The translations under genes and the position numbers were made by a program. A stretch of 64,000 nucleotides of DNA, taken from NCBI GenBank assembly GCA_020632875.1, contig JACKET010000007.1, positions 372,001-436,000 of the forward strand, read 5' to 3'. This document shows, piece after piece, positions 1 to 7,797 of this stretch. Under the pieces are notes generated by a model. It saw only the letters and a list, made by a program, of their open reading frames with translations. It ran no database searches and was not told the origin of the DNA. This DNA is from Alphaproteobacteria bacterium (GTDB taxonomy: Bacteria; Myxococcota_A; UBA796; GCA-2862545). Numbering within the stretch: position 1 is the stretch's first letter; the number at the start of each line of letters is the position of its first letter.

Positions 1-398
1 AGCCCACGCAGACCCACGCGCTGCCCGAGGGCCGGCTGGTGGTCGGCATCGAGGTCCCCATGCCGCCGGTGGGCGAAGGTGCGGCGTACAAGCGCGCCAT
101 CTCGCGGGCCCGTGCCGAGTGGCCGCTCGTCGAGGTCACCGCGCGCTGCGTGCGCGTGGGCACGGCGCTCGGCGGGGTCGTCCTGACGGTCGGGGCCATC
201 GAGAACCGCCCGGTGCGCCTGGATTCGCTCTCCGAGGTGCTGAACGGCGCCCAGCCCGGCGCGATGGCGGGGCTGGTCGAGCAGGCGCTGGCCGAGCCGG
301 GCAACCTCCCGCAGACCGCCTACAAGCTCGATCTGCTACGCGCTACCGTGGTCGACACCCTCTCCGAGGCCTGGCGGCGCGCCGGGAGCACCGGATGA
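1..398 (+). CDS. Molybdopterin dehydrogenase FAD-binding subunit, C-terminal part (partial)
   Basis: The reading frame is open from the window edge to a TGA at 396-398, so the start lies upstream. The visible ~131 residues resemble the C-terminal domain of the FAD-binding medium subunit of CO/xanthine dehydrogenases (CoxM/XdhB type). A YKR-x-SRARAEWPLVEV segment is followed by a GG-x5-GAIENRPVRL segment, then a helical tail with a YKLDLLR-like motif. In that family the subunit passes electrons between the molybdenum and Fe-S subunits and FAD. The stop overlaps the next ATG (ATGA), which suggests translational coupling. A Moco-related gene, MoaB, lies 7 kb away. The family call comes from motif recognition over a fragment, so the substrate cannot be inferred. 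Confidence 0.7.
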   Translation, partial: PTQTHALPEGRLVVGIEVPMPPVGEGAAYKRAISRARAEWPLVEVTARCVRVGTALGGVVLTVGAIENRPVRLDSLSEVLNGAQPGAMAGLVEQALAEPGNLPQTAYKLDLLRATVVDTLSEAWRRAGSTG

Positions 399-616
399 AG
401 CTCTGCCGCTACCTCCGCTGGAAGACGTACTACGGCGCCCACTTCCCGACGGAAGCCGACCTGCAGGCGTACTTCGAGCTCAACGACTGCCAGTACCAGT
501 GCAACCGCACGCTCCAGCCGTGGGGGCCCGACGACGCACCGTCGGTCCCGGAGGACTGCCAGCCCGGCCGCGGCTGCTTCGTGCTCTCGAAGAAGTCCCC
601 CCGCACGACGACCTAG
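395..616 (+). CDS. Small Cys-rich conserved-looking protein
   Basis: This 73-residue protein begins at an ATG overlapping the upstream stop by 4 bp, so it is probably translated with the dehydrogenase subunit. It starts MKLCRYLRWKTYYG and has six cysteines (CRY, DCQYQC, EDCQ, GCF) plus a QPWGPDD segment. The cysteines suggest a bound metal or cluster, but no standard CxxC pair is present and I cannot name a family. There is no signal peptide, so it is likely cytoplasmic. The coupling suggests an accessory role for the molybdenum hydroxylase, which is inference only. Confidence 0.65.
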   Translation: MKLCRYLRWKTYYGAHFPTEADLQAYFELNDCQYQCNRTLQPWGPDDAPSVPEDCQPGRGCFVLSKKSPRTTT

Positions 617-806
617 ACCCCGTGCGCGTGCGCGTGCGCGTGCGCGTTCCCGGTTTCGAGCGTCGGAAGCAGGAACGGCGGTAGCCCTCCCGGGCGGGCG
701 ACCGAGGCAAATGCGATGACCCGAGCGCCGCTGCCCGGGTCGGGCACGCGCACGCGCACGCGCACCGCCTTCGGCTGGGCACGGGACGCCTTCGGTAAAG
801 GGACGC
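617..806. repeat. Convergent intergenic inverted repeat of CGTGCG hexamers
   Basis: Between two convergent genes lies a run of GTGCGC/CGTGCG units at about 621-648. Its near-perfect reverse complement of GCACGC units is at about 741-764, with roughly 90 bp between them. The arms match over about 24 bp with one mismatch, counting the adjoining CCCG. A transcript from either side could fold into a long stem, so this may act as a two-way terminator or 3'-end stabiliser. Alternating purine-pyrimidine DNA of this kind is also prone to the Z form. No gene was seen in the gap. Confidence 0.7.
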
Positions 807-1835
807 CTACCTCGGGGACTTCAGGATGCCCGGGAACTGCACGCCCGCGCGCGGATCGATGCCCTGGTACTGCATCCGCGCCGTGCCCAGCTGCACGTCG
901 AACCCGAAGTCCGGCAGGTACACGCGCCCGTCCTTCGCCACGAGCCCCTCCGGCGGGTTCGGGAAGGGCCCCGCGAGCTTGAAGGCGCTCACGACGGCCT
1001 CGTCGAGCTCGTCGCTGCCGCTCTCGGTCGTGATCTCGATGAACTCGAGCGCGCCGTCGGAGTCGAGGATCACGTTCACCACCGTGTGGTACTTCGACTT
1101 CGAGTACTTCACGGACGCCGGCAGGTTGTCGAGGTTCTGGTTCCAGTAGAAGTTCACGAGCCGCCGGATGCGCTTGATGTACGTCGCGTAGAGGTACTCC
1201 TTGGTGTTGAGGTTCACCTCGTCGGACGAGCGCTCGTCGAGCAGGTCGTTCTGCGGCGCACCCGCGATCATCGCGTCGGCGTGGCTCGCCATCACCGGGT
1301 CCTGGATGCCCTCCTTGTTCGTCATCGTCCACGGGGAGGGGAGGGACGCCAGCGTGCCGTCGCGGTCGGGGTCGAAGCGGTCGTTGCCCACGGTCGCGCC
1401 GGTGGACTCCTTGTCGACGTTCAGGTCGAGGAGGTCCTCCATGCGGAGCTGCTCTTCACGGGAGTACTGCTTCGACAGGATCTCCGGATTGATCTTGAAC
1501 TTCTCGGTCTTGGTCTCCTCCTCGACGACCTGGTCGTGCTCGGCGAGGTAGTCCGCGTCTTCGGGCTTCTCCTCGACCTCGGGAGGGGCGACCTCGACGA
1601 TCTGGCCCTCGAACTCGGGCTCCTCCTCTTCGGGCTCTTCGGTCTCGGGCTTCTCGGGAGGGTCGAGGATGACGAGCTTCACCGGGCGGGCGCGCAGGCT
1701 CGGCTCGGGCTGGAGGGTGTCGATGAGGTAGAGCACGCCGCCGATCAGCGCGCTGTCGATGACCGCAGCGGGGATCAGGGCCAGGAGGAGCAGGCTCCAC
1801 GGGCTCTTGCGGCGCTGGAAGGACAGGCGCCTCAT
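807..1835 (-). CDS. TonB-family protein (membrane anchor plus TonB/AgmX-like C-terminal domain)
   Basis: This 342-residue protein has a short basic N-terminus, then one membrane segment (about residues 13-38). A Glu/Pro-rich periplasmic stretch follows (EEPEEEEPEFEG, VAPPEVEEKPED). The C-terminal domain (about 215-320) has the TonB pattern YIKRIRRLVNFYWNQNL, VVNVILDSDGALEFIEI and ELDEAVVSAFKLAGPFPNPP. TonB-type proteins transmit proton-motive-force energy from the inner membrane to outer-membrane partners. The acidic linker differs from the usual Pro-Lys linker. The ATG overlaps the stop of the upstream TonB-like gene by 4 bp, so the two form an operon. No ExbB/ExbD lies beside them, so the energiser is unknown. 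Confidence 0.75.
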   Translation of the reverse strand: MRRLSFQRRKSPWSLLLLALIPAAVIDSALIGGVLYLIDTLQPEPSLRARPVKLVILDPPEKPETEEPEEEEPEFEGQIVEVAPPEVEEKPEDADYLAEHDQVVEEETKTEKFKINPEILSKQYSREEQLRMEDLLDLNVDKESTGATVGNDRFDPDRDGTLASLPSPWTMTNKEGIQDPVMASHADAMIAGAPQNDLLDERSSDEVNLNTKEYLYATYIKRIRRLVNFYWNQNLDNLPASVKYSKSKYHTVVNVILDSDGALEFIEITTESGSDELDEAVVSAFKLAGPFPNPPEGLVAKDGRVYLPDFGFDVQLGTARMQYQGIDPRAGVQFPGILKSPR

Positions 1836-3454
1836 CGTCCGGCCGCCGTGACGACGAGCGGGTTGCGGTACCGCAGCGTCACCTGGTGGTGGATGGCGTC
1901 GCGCTCGACCTCGCGCGGAATCCGGGGCAGCCGCTCGGGAATCGCCGCCAGAGCGAGGAGATCGAGCTCGGCATGGCCGGAGTGGCGCGCCACGACGACC
2001 GCTTCGGTACGCCCGTTCGCGCGGATGACGTACTGCACGACCACGTCGCCCTGGATGCCGCGGGCCCGGTCCTGGATGGACAGGTCGTTGTCGAGCCAGC
2101 GCTCGACGAGGATCTCCTCGACGCGGCGCATGTAGCGCCCGAGCGGGTCTTCGCGCGCGGACACCGAGGCCCAGTCGCGAACGACCGGCGCGGACGCGCT
2201 CGACGGCGAGGTCGCCGCGGCACCGAAGCCCGCGCCGTAGCCGTAGCCCCCCGTGTACTCGCCCACGAGCTCGGGCCGCTCCCAGCCCATGAAGGCGCGG
2301 AGATCCTCGACCGGGTCGAACGGAGCGCTCGCTTCGCCTTCGCCATCCCCCGCGTCGCCGAGACCCCGGAGGCCGGCTGCTGCGGGCGCATCGACATCGG
2401 CATCCGGGCGGCCGCCCGCGTCGGCAGCGAGCCCGGGGCTGTCGGCCACGGCGAGCCCATCGCCGCGGGTGCCGGTCGCATCGTCTTCGGCGTCGTCGCG
2501 CGCCGTGGCGGGACGCGGCGAGCCGGACTGGTACCGCGCCAATGCCGCATCACCCGTGCCTTCGCCATCGAGCTGGGGAGACCGGTCGCCGTCGGGCGAG
2601 GGGAGGTACCCCGCCATCCCACCCGGGCCACCGGGGGCCTGCACGCGGTCGGGTTGTTGGCTCCCCGAGGCGGCCCGGGCCGGAGCGCCGCCCTCGGCCA
2701 CTGCGCCGTGCTGACCGGTGGCGCCGCGCGCGAGCTGGTCGGAACGGCTGCCCCCGCTGCCCTCGCGCGCCTCGGACCGATCGCCAGCCCGCACGGGAGC
2801 GGCGCGCATGCCCCCGAGCTCACGCGGATCGACGAGCGCCACCTGCATCGCGAGGTGGGGCCCCGGGCGCGCGTCGCTCCCGTCCTGCATCGGTGTGCGG
2901 GGCCCGGACGTGGTGGCCGTCACGCGTGCGCGGGCTTCTTCGATCGCGGCGGAGTGCGCATCGCTGATTCGGTCGGACTCCACCGGGACGTCGCTCGGGT
3001 GGTCGACCCGCACGTACTCGACGGGCGCGTGCTGCACGTCTGGGGGAGGCTCGGAGTCCGGCAGGACCCGGTCGCGCTCGACGGGGTCGGCCCGCTGCTC
3101 GACGGCCTGCTCGCGGACCTCGGCGACCCGGCCCGCGCGGCTCGGCACGTCGAGTGGCCGCGCCTCGCGGGTCAACACCGAGGGGGCGACCTCGGGCGGA
3201 GTGGGTGCGAGGCTCGCGTCGAGCCCGGCTGCATCGAGCCGGACGAAGGTGATGCGCGTGGGCGCAGGGGCCGGCGGAGGCTCGGGGGTGAGCACGTCGC
3301 CCGTGATCAGCAGCCACACGAGCCCGACGTGCACCCATCCACTCGCGAGGACCGACCATTTCAGGCGATCCCCCGCCCGGATGCGCTCCCGGATGGAGCG
3401 CGCTCGTCTCGGCGGCACTGCCACGATGGGTTGCACGACCTCCACCCTCTTCAT
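1832..3454 (-). CDS. TonB-family protein with long low-complexity periplasmic region
   Basis: This 540-residue protein has a basic N-terminus and one membrane segment near residues 32-52 (WSVLASGWVHVGLVWLLI), followed by a Pro-rich stretch. About 330 residues of low-complexity, charged and Gly-rich sequence come next. The C-terminal TonB-like domain (about 435-535) contains YMRRVEEILVERWLDNDLS, GDVVVQYVIRANGRTEAVVV and ELDLLALAAIP. It is the first gene of a two-gene unit with the downstream TonB-like gene (ATGA overlap). It diverges from the zinc-ribbon gene across a 68-bp gap. Two different TonB-like proteins in one operon is unusual and may mean a heteromeric device spanning the envelope. 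Confidence 0.7.
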   Translation of the reverse strand: MKRVEVVQPIVAVPPRRARSIRERIRAGDRLKWSVLASGWVHVGLVWLLITGDVLTPEPPPAPAPTRITFVRLDAAGLDASLAPTPPEVAPSVLTREARPLDVPSRAGRVAEVREQAVEQRADPVERDRVLPDSEPPPDVQHAPVEYVRVDHPSDVPVESDRISDAHSAAIEEARARVTATTSGPRTPMQDGSDARPGPHLAMQVALVDPRELGGMRAAPVRAGDRSEAREGSGGSRSDQLARGATGQHGAVAEGGAPARAASGSQQPDRVQAPGGPGGMAGYLPSPDGDRSPQLDGEGTGDAALARYQSGSPRPATARDDAEDDATGTRGDGLAVADSPGLAADAGGRPDADVDAPAAAGLRGLGDAGDGEGEASAPFDPVEDLRAFMGWERPELVGEYTGGYGYGAGFGAAATSPSSASAPVVRDWASVSAREDPLGRYMRRVEEILVERWLDNDLSIQDRARGIQGDVVVQYVIRANGRTEAVVVARHSGHAELDLLALAAIPERLPRIPREVERDAIHHQVTLRYRNPLVVTAAGR

Positions 3455-3522
3455 AATCGCAGCCCGCGCGAGCGTTTGTCATTTCGAGGGGCTGTCACGG
3501 CCGACAGAGCTACAGAGGCCCG

Positions 3523-3975
3523 ATGCCCCCGCGCGCGACCCATCGGCTGGACCTGCACCTCGTCCCGGGCGACCTCTCCGAGGCCGCAGCAGAGGCTGTC
3601 GAGGCGCTGTGGCGCGCGTGGGAGGCGCAGGGCTACCTCGCCGGTCGCGGGCCGGGGGAGCGGGCCGGAGCGCTCGTGGAGGGCGGATTCGCCCATGCCC
3701 GTCGGGACGATCCGGGGGCGGTCGTGCTCTACGCCAACCAGGTCGGGGGCTTTCAGGTGCGGTGTCCCGAATGCGGGTCGGGGCTCGCGCGCAGCCTCGA
3801 CTGGGCGGGGACGACCGTGTGCCCGTCCTGTGGCGGGGCCTTCGCGCTCGAGGCCCTCGACTGCCGTCCTCCGGTCGCACGGGGCCGGGCGTCGCTGGTG
3901 CTGATGGACGTGGGCAGCACGGCAATCGCGGAGATTCCTCCCGGTTGGCGCGTGGTCATGCGCCGGGTCGGATAG
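3523..3975 (+). CDS. Zinc-ribbon protein of unknown function
   Basis: This 150-residue protein carries two CxxC pairs, CPEC (81-84) and CPSC (100-103), spaced like a zinc ribbon. The N-terminal ~70 residues are helical and begin LDLHLVPGDLSEAAAEAVEALW. The C-terminus (VGSTAIAEIPPGWRVVMRRVG) looks like a small beta domain. No enzymatic motif is visible. An AGAGG sequence sits before the ATG. The gene is followed after 9 bp by the M50 protease gene, so the two are likely co-transcribed. The function is not recognised. Confidence 0.65.
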   Translation: MPPRATHRLDLHLVPGDLSEAAAEAVEALWRAWEAQGYLAGRGPGERAGALVEGGFAHARRDDPGAVVLYANQVGGFQVRCPECGSGLARSLDWAGTTVCPSCGGAFALEALDCRPPVARGRASLVLMDVGSTAIAEIPPGWRVVMRRVG

Positions 3976-3984
3976 GGGGAGGGG

Positions 3985-4650
3985 ATGGAACAGGGCTTCA
4001 ACTTCCGGCTGCTGGGCTTCCCCGTCCAGGTGCAGCCCGGCTTCTTCTTCCTCGCGGGCCTCGTGCTGGTGTTCGGCCTTCAGGATCGGCGCAGCATGCT
4101 CGAGATCCTCGGGTTCACCGCCGTCATCTTCGTGTCGATCCTCGTGCACGAGCTCGGGCACGCGCTGATGTCGCGCCTGTTCAGCGTCGATGTCGGGGGG
4201 ATCTTCATCCACGGCTTCGGCGGTCACGTCACGCACGGCCAGGCGACCATCGGGCAGCAGCTGCTGATCTCGCTCGCCGGCCCGCTGTCGGGGCTCGCGC
4301 TCGGTGCGGTCTGCATCGGGGTCGCCATCGTGGGCGTCGGCGGCGAGACCGCGGGTGAGGTGCTGTTCTACGCGATCTGGGTGAACGTCTTCTGGAGCCT
4401 CTTCAACCTCCTGCCGCTGTACCCGATGGATGGCGGGCACGCGCTCCTGGCGGGTCTGCACTTCGTGATGGCCCCGCGGACGGCCGCCCTGGTCACGTTC
4501 GGCCTCGGGTCGGTGCTCGGGTTGCTGGTGGCCCTCGGGGGGCTCTGGCTCGGGCTCATCTTCGTCGCGTTCTTCGCCGGGTCGTTCACCTACCAGAACG
4601 TGCAGTTGTTCAGGCGGGTCAGCGAAGTTACGCGCGCGGCGGAGGGCTGA
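3985..4650 (+). CDS. M50-family (site-2 protease-like) membrane metalloprotease
   Basis: This 221-residue polytopic protein carries the zinc-binding HELGH motif at residues 55-59. The second motif, NLLPLYPMDGG, has its Asp at about residue 149. Both are the hallmark metal ligands of site-2 proteases. Hydrophobic segments at about 20-35, 38-55, 88-112, 120-140 and 170-200 fit an intramembrane protease core without PDZ or CBS domains. Such enzymes cut single-pass membrane proteins within the bilayer. A strong GGGGGAGGGG ribosome site precedes the ATG. The stop overlaps the next start (TGATG), coupling it to the START-like gene. The substrate is unknown. Confidence 0.88.
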   Translation: MEQGFNFRLLGFPVQVQPGFFFLAGLVLVFGLQDRRSMLEILGFTAVIFVSILVHELGHALMSRLFSVDVGGIFIHGFGGHVTHGQATIGQQLLISLAGPLSGLALGAVCIGVAIVGVGGETAGEVLFYAIWVNVFWSLFNLLPLYPMDGGHALLAGLHFVMAPRTAALVTFGLGSVLGLLVALGGLWLGLIFVAFFAGSFTYQNVQLFRRVSEVTRAAEG

Positions 4651-5075
4651 TGGCGTCCGTTCGACAGCAGATCAACATCGCGGCCTCCCCGCGGGTCGTG
4701 TGGCGCCAGCTCACGACGAAAGAGGGGCTTTGCTCCTGGTGGGCCGATGATGCGACCCTCCAGGCCCACCAGGGCGGTCGGATCGTCCTCGCGAACGAGG
4801 GCGACGACGAGGGCCAGAAGGTCGAAGAGCGTGGCGTCTTCCTCGAGCACCGGCCCACGCGAAAGCTCGAGATCAAGTGGGATACCTCGAGCCCGGCGCC
4901 CACGGCCGGATCCCGGGTGCGGTTCCAGCTCGCGCGCGACGGCGAAGAGACGCGCGTGTCGGTGGTCCACACCGGCGCGTTCCTCGACGACGAAGAGGTC
5001 TTCGCCCGCTACGACAAGGAATGGCGCAGCGCCCTGAAGGCGCTGCGCGGTTCGCTCGAGGGCGAAGGGGCCTGA
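4650..5075 (+). CDS. SRPBCC/AHSA1 (START-like) family protein
   Basis: This 141-residue protein matches the AHSA1-type START fold. It opens with an INIAASPRVVWRQLTTKEGLCSWW strand-helix, contains GGRIVLAN and RKLEIKWD, and ends with the helix FARYDKEWRSALKALRGSLE. The fold forms a hydrophobic cavity and many members have no known ligand. The start overlaps the protease stop by one base, so the two are translationally coupled. Length is normal for the family. The specific role is not evident. Confidence 0.82.
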   Translation: MASVRQQINIAASPRVVWRQLTTKEGLCSWWADDATLQAHQGGRIVLANEGDDEGQKVEERGVFLEHRPTRKLEIKWDTSSPAPTAGSRVRFQLARDGEETRVSVVHTGAFLDDEEVFARYDKEWRSALKALRGSLEGEGA

Positions 5076-5084
5076 CGGCCCGGT

Positions 5085-5762
5085 CTACTCGACGTGCTCG
5101 AGCGAGGTGCCGATCTCGATCTCGGGCTCGCCGGCGTCGAAGTCGTCCACGACGATGTCTGCGAAGACCGGCACCAGCAGCTGCTCGCCGGGGCGCAGAC
5201 GCTCGAGGTTCGCGCTCGGGTTGAGGCTCTCGAGCAGCCAGACGGGCATGCCGTGGCGGTCGCGGGCGATCGTCCACGCCGAGTCGCCGGTCTTCACCTT
5301 GTAGAACTCCGTGCCGGTCGAGCCGCGGCTCGCGAGGTAGCTCTCGGCCCGGGTGCGGTGGTGCGCGTCGCGGCGCGCCTCGACGAGCGCGCGGACCTCG
5401 GGGTCGATGGCGAGCGCGATCTCGGTGCCGACGGCGTACATGCCGTCGAGCTCGAGCTCGCTGGTGTCGGCGATCTCCTCGACGGGGATCTCGGACCAGC
5501 GGGCGAAGTGCGCGAGGGTCTCGCCGCGGCGGAGGCTGTAGCGCACGAGGGGGACGGTCGGCTCGGCGGGCACCGCGTCGACGGGCTCGAGCGACGCGAC
5601 GGACTCGACGGGCGCGTCGATCTCCGGAGCCACGGGCAGGTCGGTGTCGACGAGGAGCGTCTCCGCGCTCGCCGTGACGGGGTCCGGCGCGCTGGCGACG
5701 GGGGTGGACGTGCTGCAGGCGGCGAGACCCGCGATACCGAGAGCGATGAGCATGGAACGCAT
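5085..5762 (-). CDS. LysM-domain lipoprotein
   Basis: The start is set at 5762 because a strong AGGAGGT site lies 8-14 bp upstream and the product then begins with a lipoprotein signal, MRSMLIALGIAGLAAC. The frame stays open further upstream but without such signals. The mature 225-residue protein has an Ala/Pro/Glu-rich spacer. A LysM-like repeat follows at about 73-118 (YSLRRGETLAHFARWSEI), then a second clear LysM at about 150-195 (YKVKTGDSAWTIARDRHGMP...LNPSANLERLRPGEQLLVP). LysM domains bind peptidoglycan, so this probably tethers an envelope layer to the cell wall. It converges on the START-like gene with a 9-bp gap. Confidence 0.85.
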   Translation of the reverse strand: MRSMLIALGIAGLAACSTSTPVASAPDPVTASAETLLVDTDLPVAPEIDAPVESVASLEPVDAVPAEPTVPLVRYSLRRGETLAHFARWSEIPVEEIADTSELELDGMYAVGTEIALAIDPEVRALVEARRDAHHRTRAESYLASRGSTGTEFYKVKTGDSAWTIARDRHGMPVWLLESLNPSANLERLRPGEQLLVPVFADIVVDDFDAGEPEIEIGTSLEHVE

Positions 5763-5781
5763 GTGCGGTGACCTCCTCTGT

Positions 5782-5798
5782 GTACGAAATGGTCGTAC
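5782..5798. promoter_or_regulatory. 17-bp palindrome upstream of the LysM lipoprotein
   Basis: GTACGA-AATGG-TCGTAC is a perfect inverted repeat with 6-bp arms. It lies about 20-36 bp upstream of the start codon, just outside the ribosome site. A TTGACC hexamer overlaps its upstream side on the minus strand. The placement fits a repressor operator over a promoter, or an mRNA hairpin near the ribosome site. The region at 5800-5920 is markedly richer in A/T than its surroundings and holds another hairpin (GTCGCC at 5857, GGCGAC at 5871). Confidence 0.45.
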
Positions 5799-5994
5799 GG
5801 GGTCAATGCATCTCGCGTGCCAGATCGGAAATAAGCCTTTTTCGGTCGAATCATCAGTCGCCTGGTGTCTGGCGACAGAAATCGTAGATTTTGCTGTCAA
5901 ACGTGTATGGAGCTCGCTGCGCCGATCACGAGTCTCGCACAGCGAGCCACACGTGGCTGTGTCGGAGGTGGTCGAGCTTCGGGCGTCTTCGGGC

Positions 5995-6280
5995 CTCACG
6001 CAGATGACGCAGAAGGGCGCAGATGACGCAGAAACGAGGCCGTCACGGGGCGATCGTCTTCACGTCCCCGGGGCGTGTCGGAGGCGATTGCGCCGCCAGG
6101 GGCGCCGGGGACGCCAAGGACGCCGAAGACGCCAAGGTCCACTCGTGACGTCAGGGCTCTCGAGGGACGTCTCGGTGTTCGGGTCGGCAGAGAGGGCCTC
6201 CCCGCGGGCCGGAATCGGGATTCACCAGAGCAGGCCTGTGCGGCCATGGGGTCGCCGGGGCGGACGGTGCCTCTCCCCGA
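5995..6280 (+). repeat. Interspersed repeat element, copy A
   Basis: The element starts with a CTCACGCAGATGACGCAGAA block followed by a second ACGCAGATGACGCAGAAAC-like block. After a variable centre comes GTGTTCGGGTCGGCAGAGAGGGCC, split here as GTGTTCGGGTC and AGAGAGGGCC. It ends with CACCAGAGCAGGCC (6223-6236) and a GGACGGTGCCTCTCC tail. The same ordered blocks recur at 32.04, 32.34, 48.18 and 49.34-49.58 kb, so this is a defined repeat and not chance. The central part contains short ACGCCAAGG reiterations. Confidence 0.8.
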
Positions 6281-6283
6281 GAC

Positions 6284-6795
<512 letters not shown>

Positions 6796-6890
6796 TTCGG
6801 GACGGTGACGCTGACGTGGACCGTGAACCGTCGACCGGCGGACCGGGTGGGCCGGGGGCGTTGTCCTCGCATCGCGTTCGGCAGAGCCGG

Positions 6891-6932
6891 GGTGAATTTC
6901 ACAGCCGGCACGCAGAGTGCCGGTGAGTTTCA
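6891..6932. repeat. Short hairpin repeat flanked by TTTCAC motifs (copy 1)
   Basis: A perfect 7-bp stem, CCGGCAC (6905-6911) / GTGCCGG (6917-6923) with loop GCAGA, is flanked by GAATTTCACA on the left and GAGTTTCAC on the right. A related sequence occurs at 31918-31963, so it is a recurrent element. It may be a REP-like or protein-binding palindrome. Confidence 0.55.
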
Positions 6933-7030
6933 CACTTCGGGGTGCTCGATTCCCGAATCCGAGAATCGGGCTCCGTCGGGTCCGCTATTCTCCAGGTTTG
7001 CTCGCCGTGGGTCGAGGACGTGGCGGCCGA

Positions 7031-7090
7031 TGTGAAACTCGCGGGCTCTGCGTCCGGAATGTGAGATTCGCGGGCGCTCTGCGTTCGGCG
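7031..7090. repeat. Direct repeat of ~30 bp
   Basis: Two adjacent copies are present: TGTGAAACTCGCGGGC plus TCTGCGTCCGG at 7031-7059, and TGTGAGATTCGCGGGC plus GCTCTGCGTTCGG at 7060-7090. The TGTGA and CTCTGCG words resemble the hairpin element 100 bp upstream, so these may be decayed relatives. Confidence 0.6.
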
Positions 7091-7269
7091 GGCGACACGA
7101 CGTGGGGTCAGCTCGGTCTCCCCGCTCCCTCCCGTGCGGGAACGAGCGGTGCGGCGCGCTCCGATCGAGACCGCCACGGGCGCCTCGATCCTCCCGAGCC
7201 TCTTCGCGTGGGGCGGCGCCTTCCCGGGCACGCGCACCGCCGCCGGCGGGGCACGCGCGAGGAGCGAGC

Positions 7270-7788
7270 TCAGAGCCGGTGACGCAGCTCCGCGAAGTTG
7301 CAGGGACGGTGACGGCTGTCGAGCTGGCTCGCGAGGATCCGGTCCCAGGCGTCGCGGCAGGCGCCCGTGGAGCCCGGCAACGCGAAGATGTACGTCGTTC
7401 CCGCGAGCCCCGCGGTCGCGCGGGACTGGATGGTGCTCGTGCCGATGGTCTCGAACGAGATCCAGCGGAACAGCTCGCCGAAGCCCGGGATCGGCTTGTC
7501 GAACAGCGCCTCGACGGCGTCGGGCGTGACGTCGCGCGCGGTGACGCCCGTTCCACCCGTGGTGAGCACGACGTCGATGTGCGGATCCGCGATCCAGTCG
7601 CGCAGGCGGGCCTGGATGGAGTCGACGTCGTCGGTCACGATGGCGCGCGCGCGCACGTCGTGGCCCGCGTCGGCCGCGCGGCTGGCGAGCAGGTTGCCGC
7701 TGGTGTCGTCGGCCAGCGTGCGCGTGTCGCTGACGGTGAGCACGGCGATGCCGAGCGGCTCGAAGGTGCGCGATTCGTCGATGGGCAT
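7270..7788 (-). CDS. moaB: Molybdenum cofactor biosynthesis protein MoaB
   Basis: This 172-residue protein matches the MoaB/Mog molybdopterin-binding fold: IAVLTVSDTRTLADDTSG near the start, VLTTGGTGVTARDVTPDAVEAL in the middle, then PGFGELFR, IGTSTIQSRATAGL and FALPGSTGACRDAWD. The TTGGTG-x-T-x-RD motif is the classical binding loop. Bacterial MoaB-type proteins bind or adenylylate molybdopterin before metal insertion. The gene starts 9 bp after the upstream dehydratase-component-like gene and is probably co-transcribed with it. Its presence fits the molybdenum hydroxylase subunit at the left edge of the window. Confidence 0.92.
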   Translation of the reverse strand: MPIDESRTFEPLGIAVLTVSDTRTLADDTSGNLLASRAADAGHDVRARAIVTDDVDSIQARLRDWIADPHIDVVLTTGGTGVTARDVTPDAVEALFDKPIPGFGELFRWISFETIGTSTIQSRATAGLAGTTYIFALPGSTGACRDAWDRILASQLDSRHRPCNFAELRHRL

Positions 7789-7797
7789 GCGCCCCTG

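Noticed and set aside
5763..5999. Upstream extension of the LysM gene to 5999
   Set aside because: The extension would bury the strong ribosome site and the lipoprotein signal inside the protein, and it overlaps the A/T-rich promoter-like stretch.
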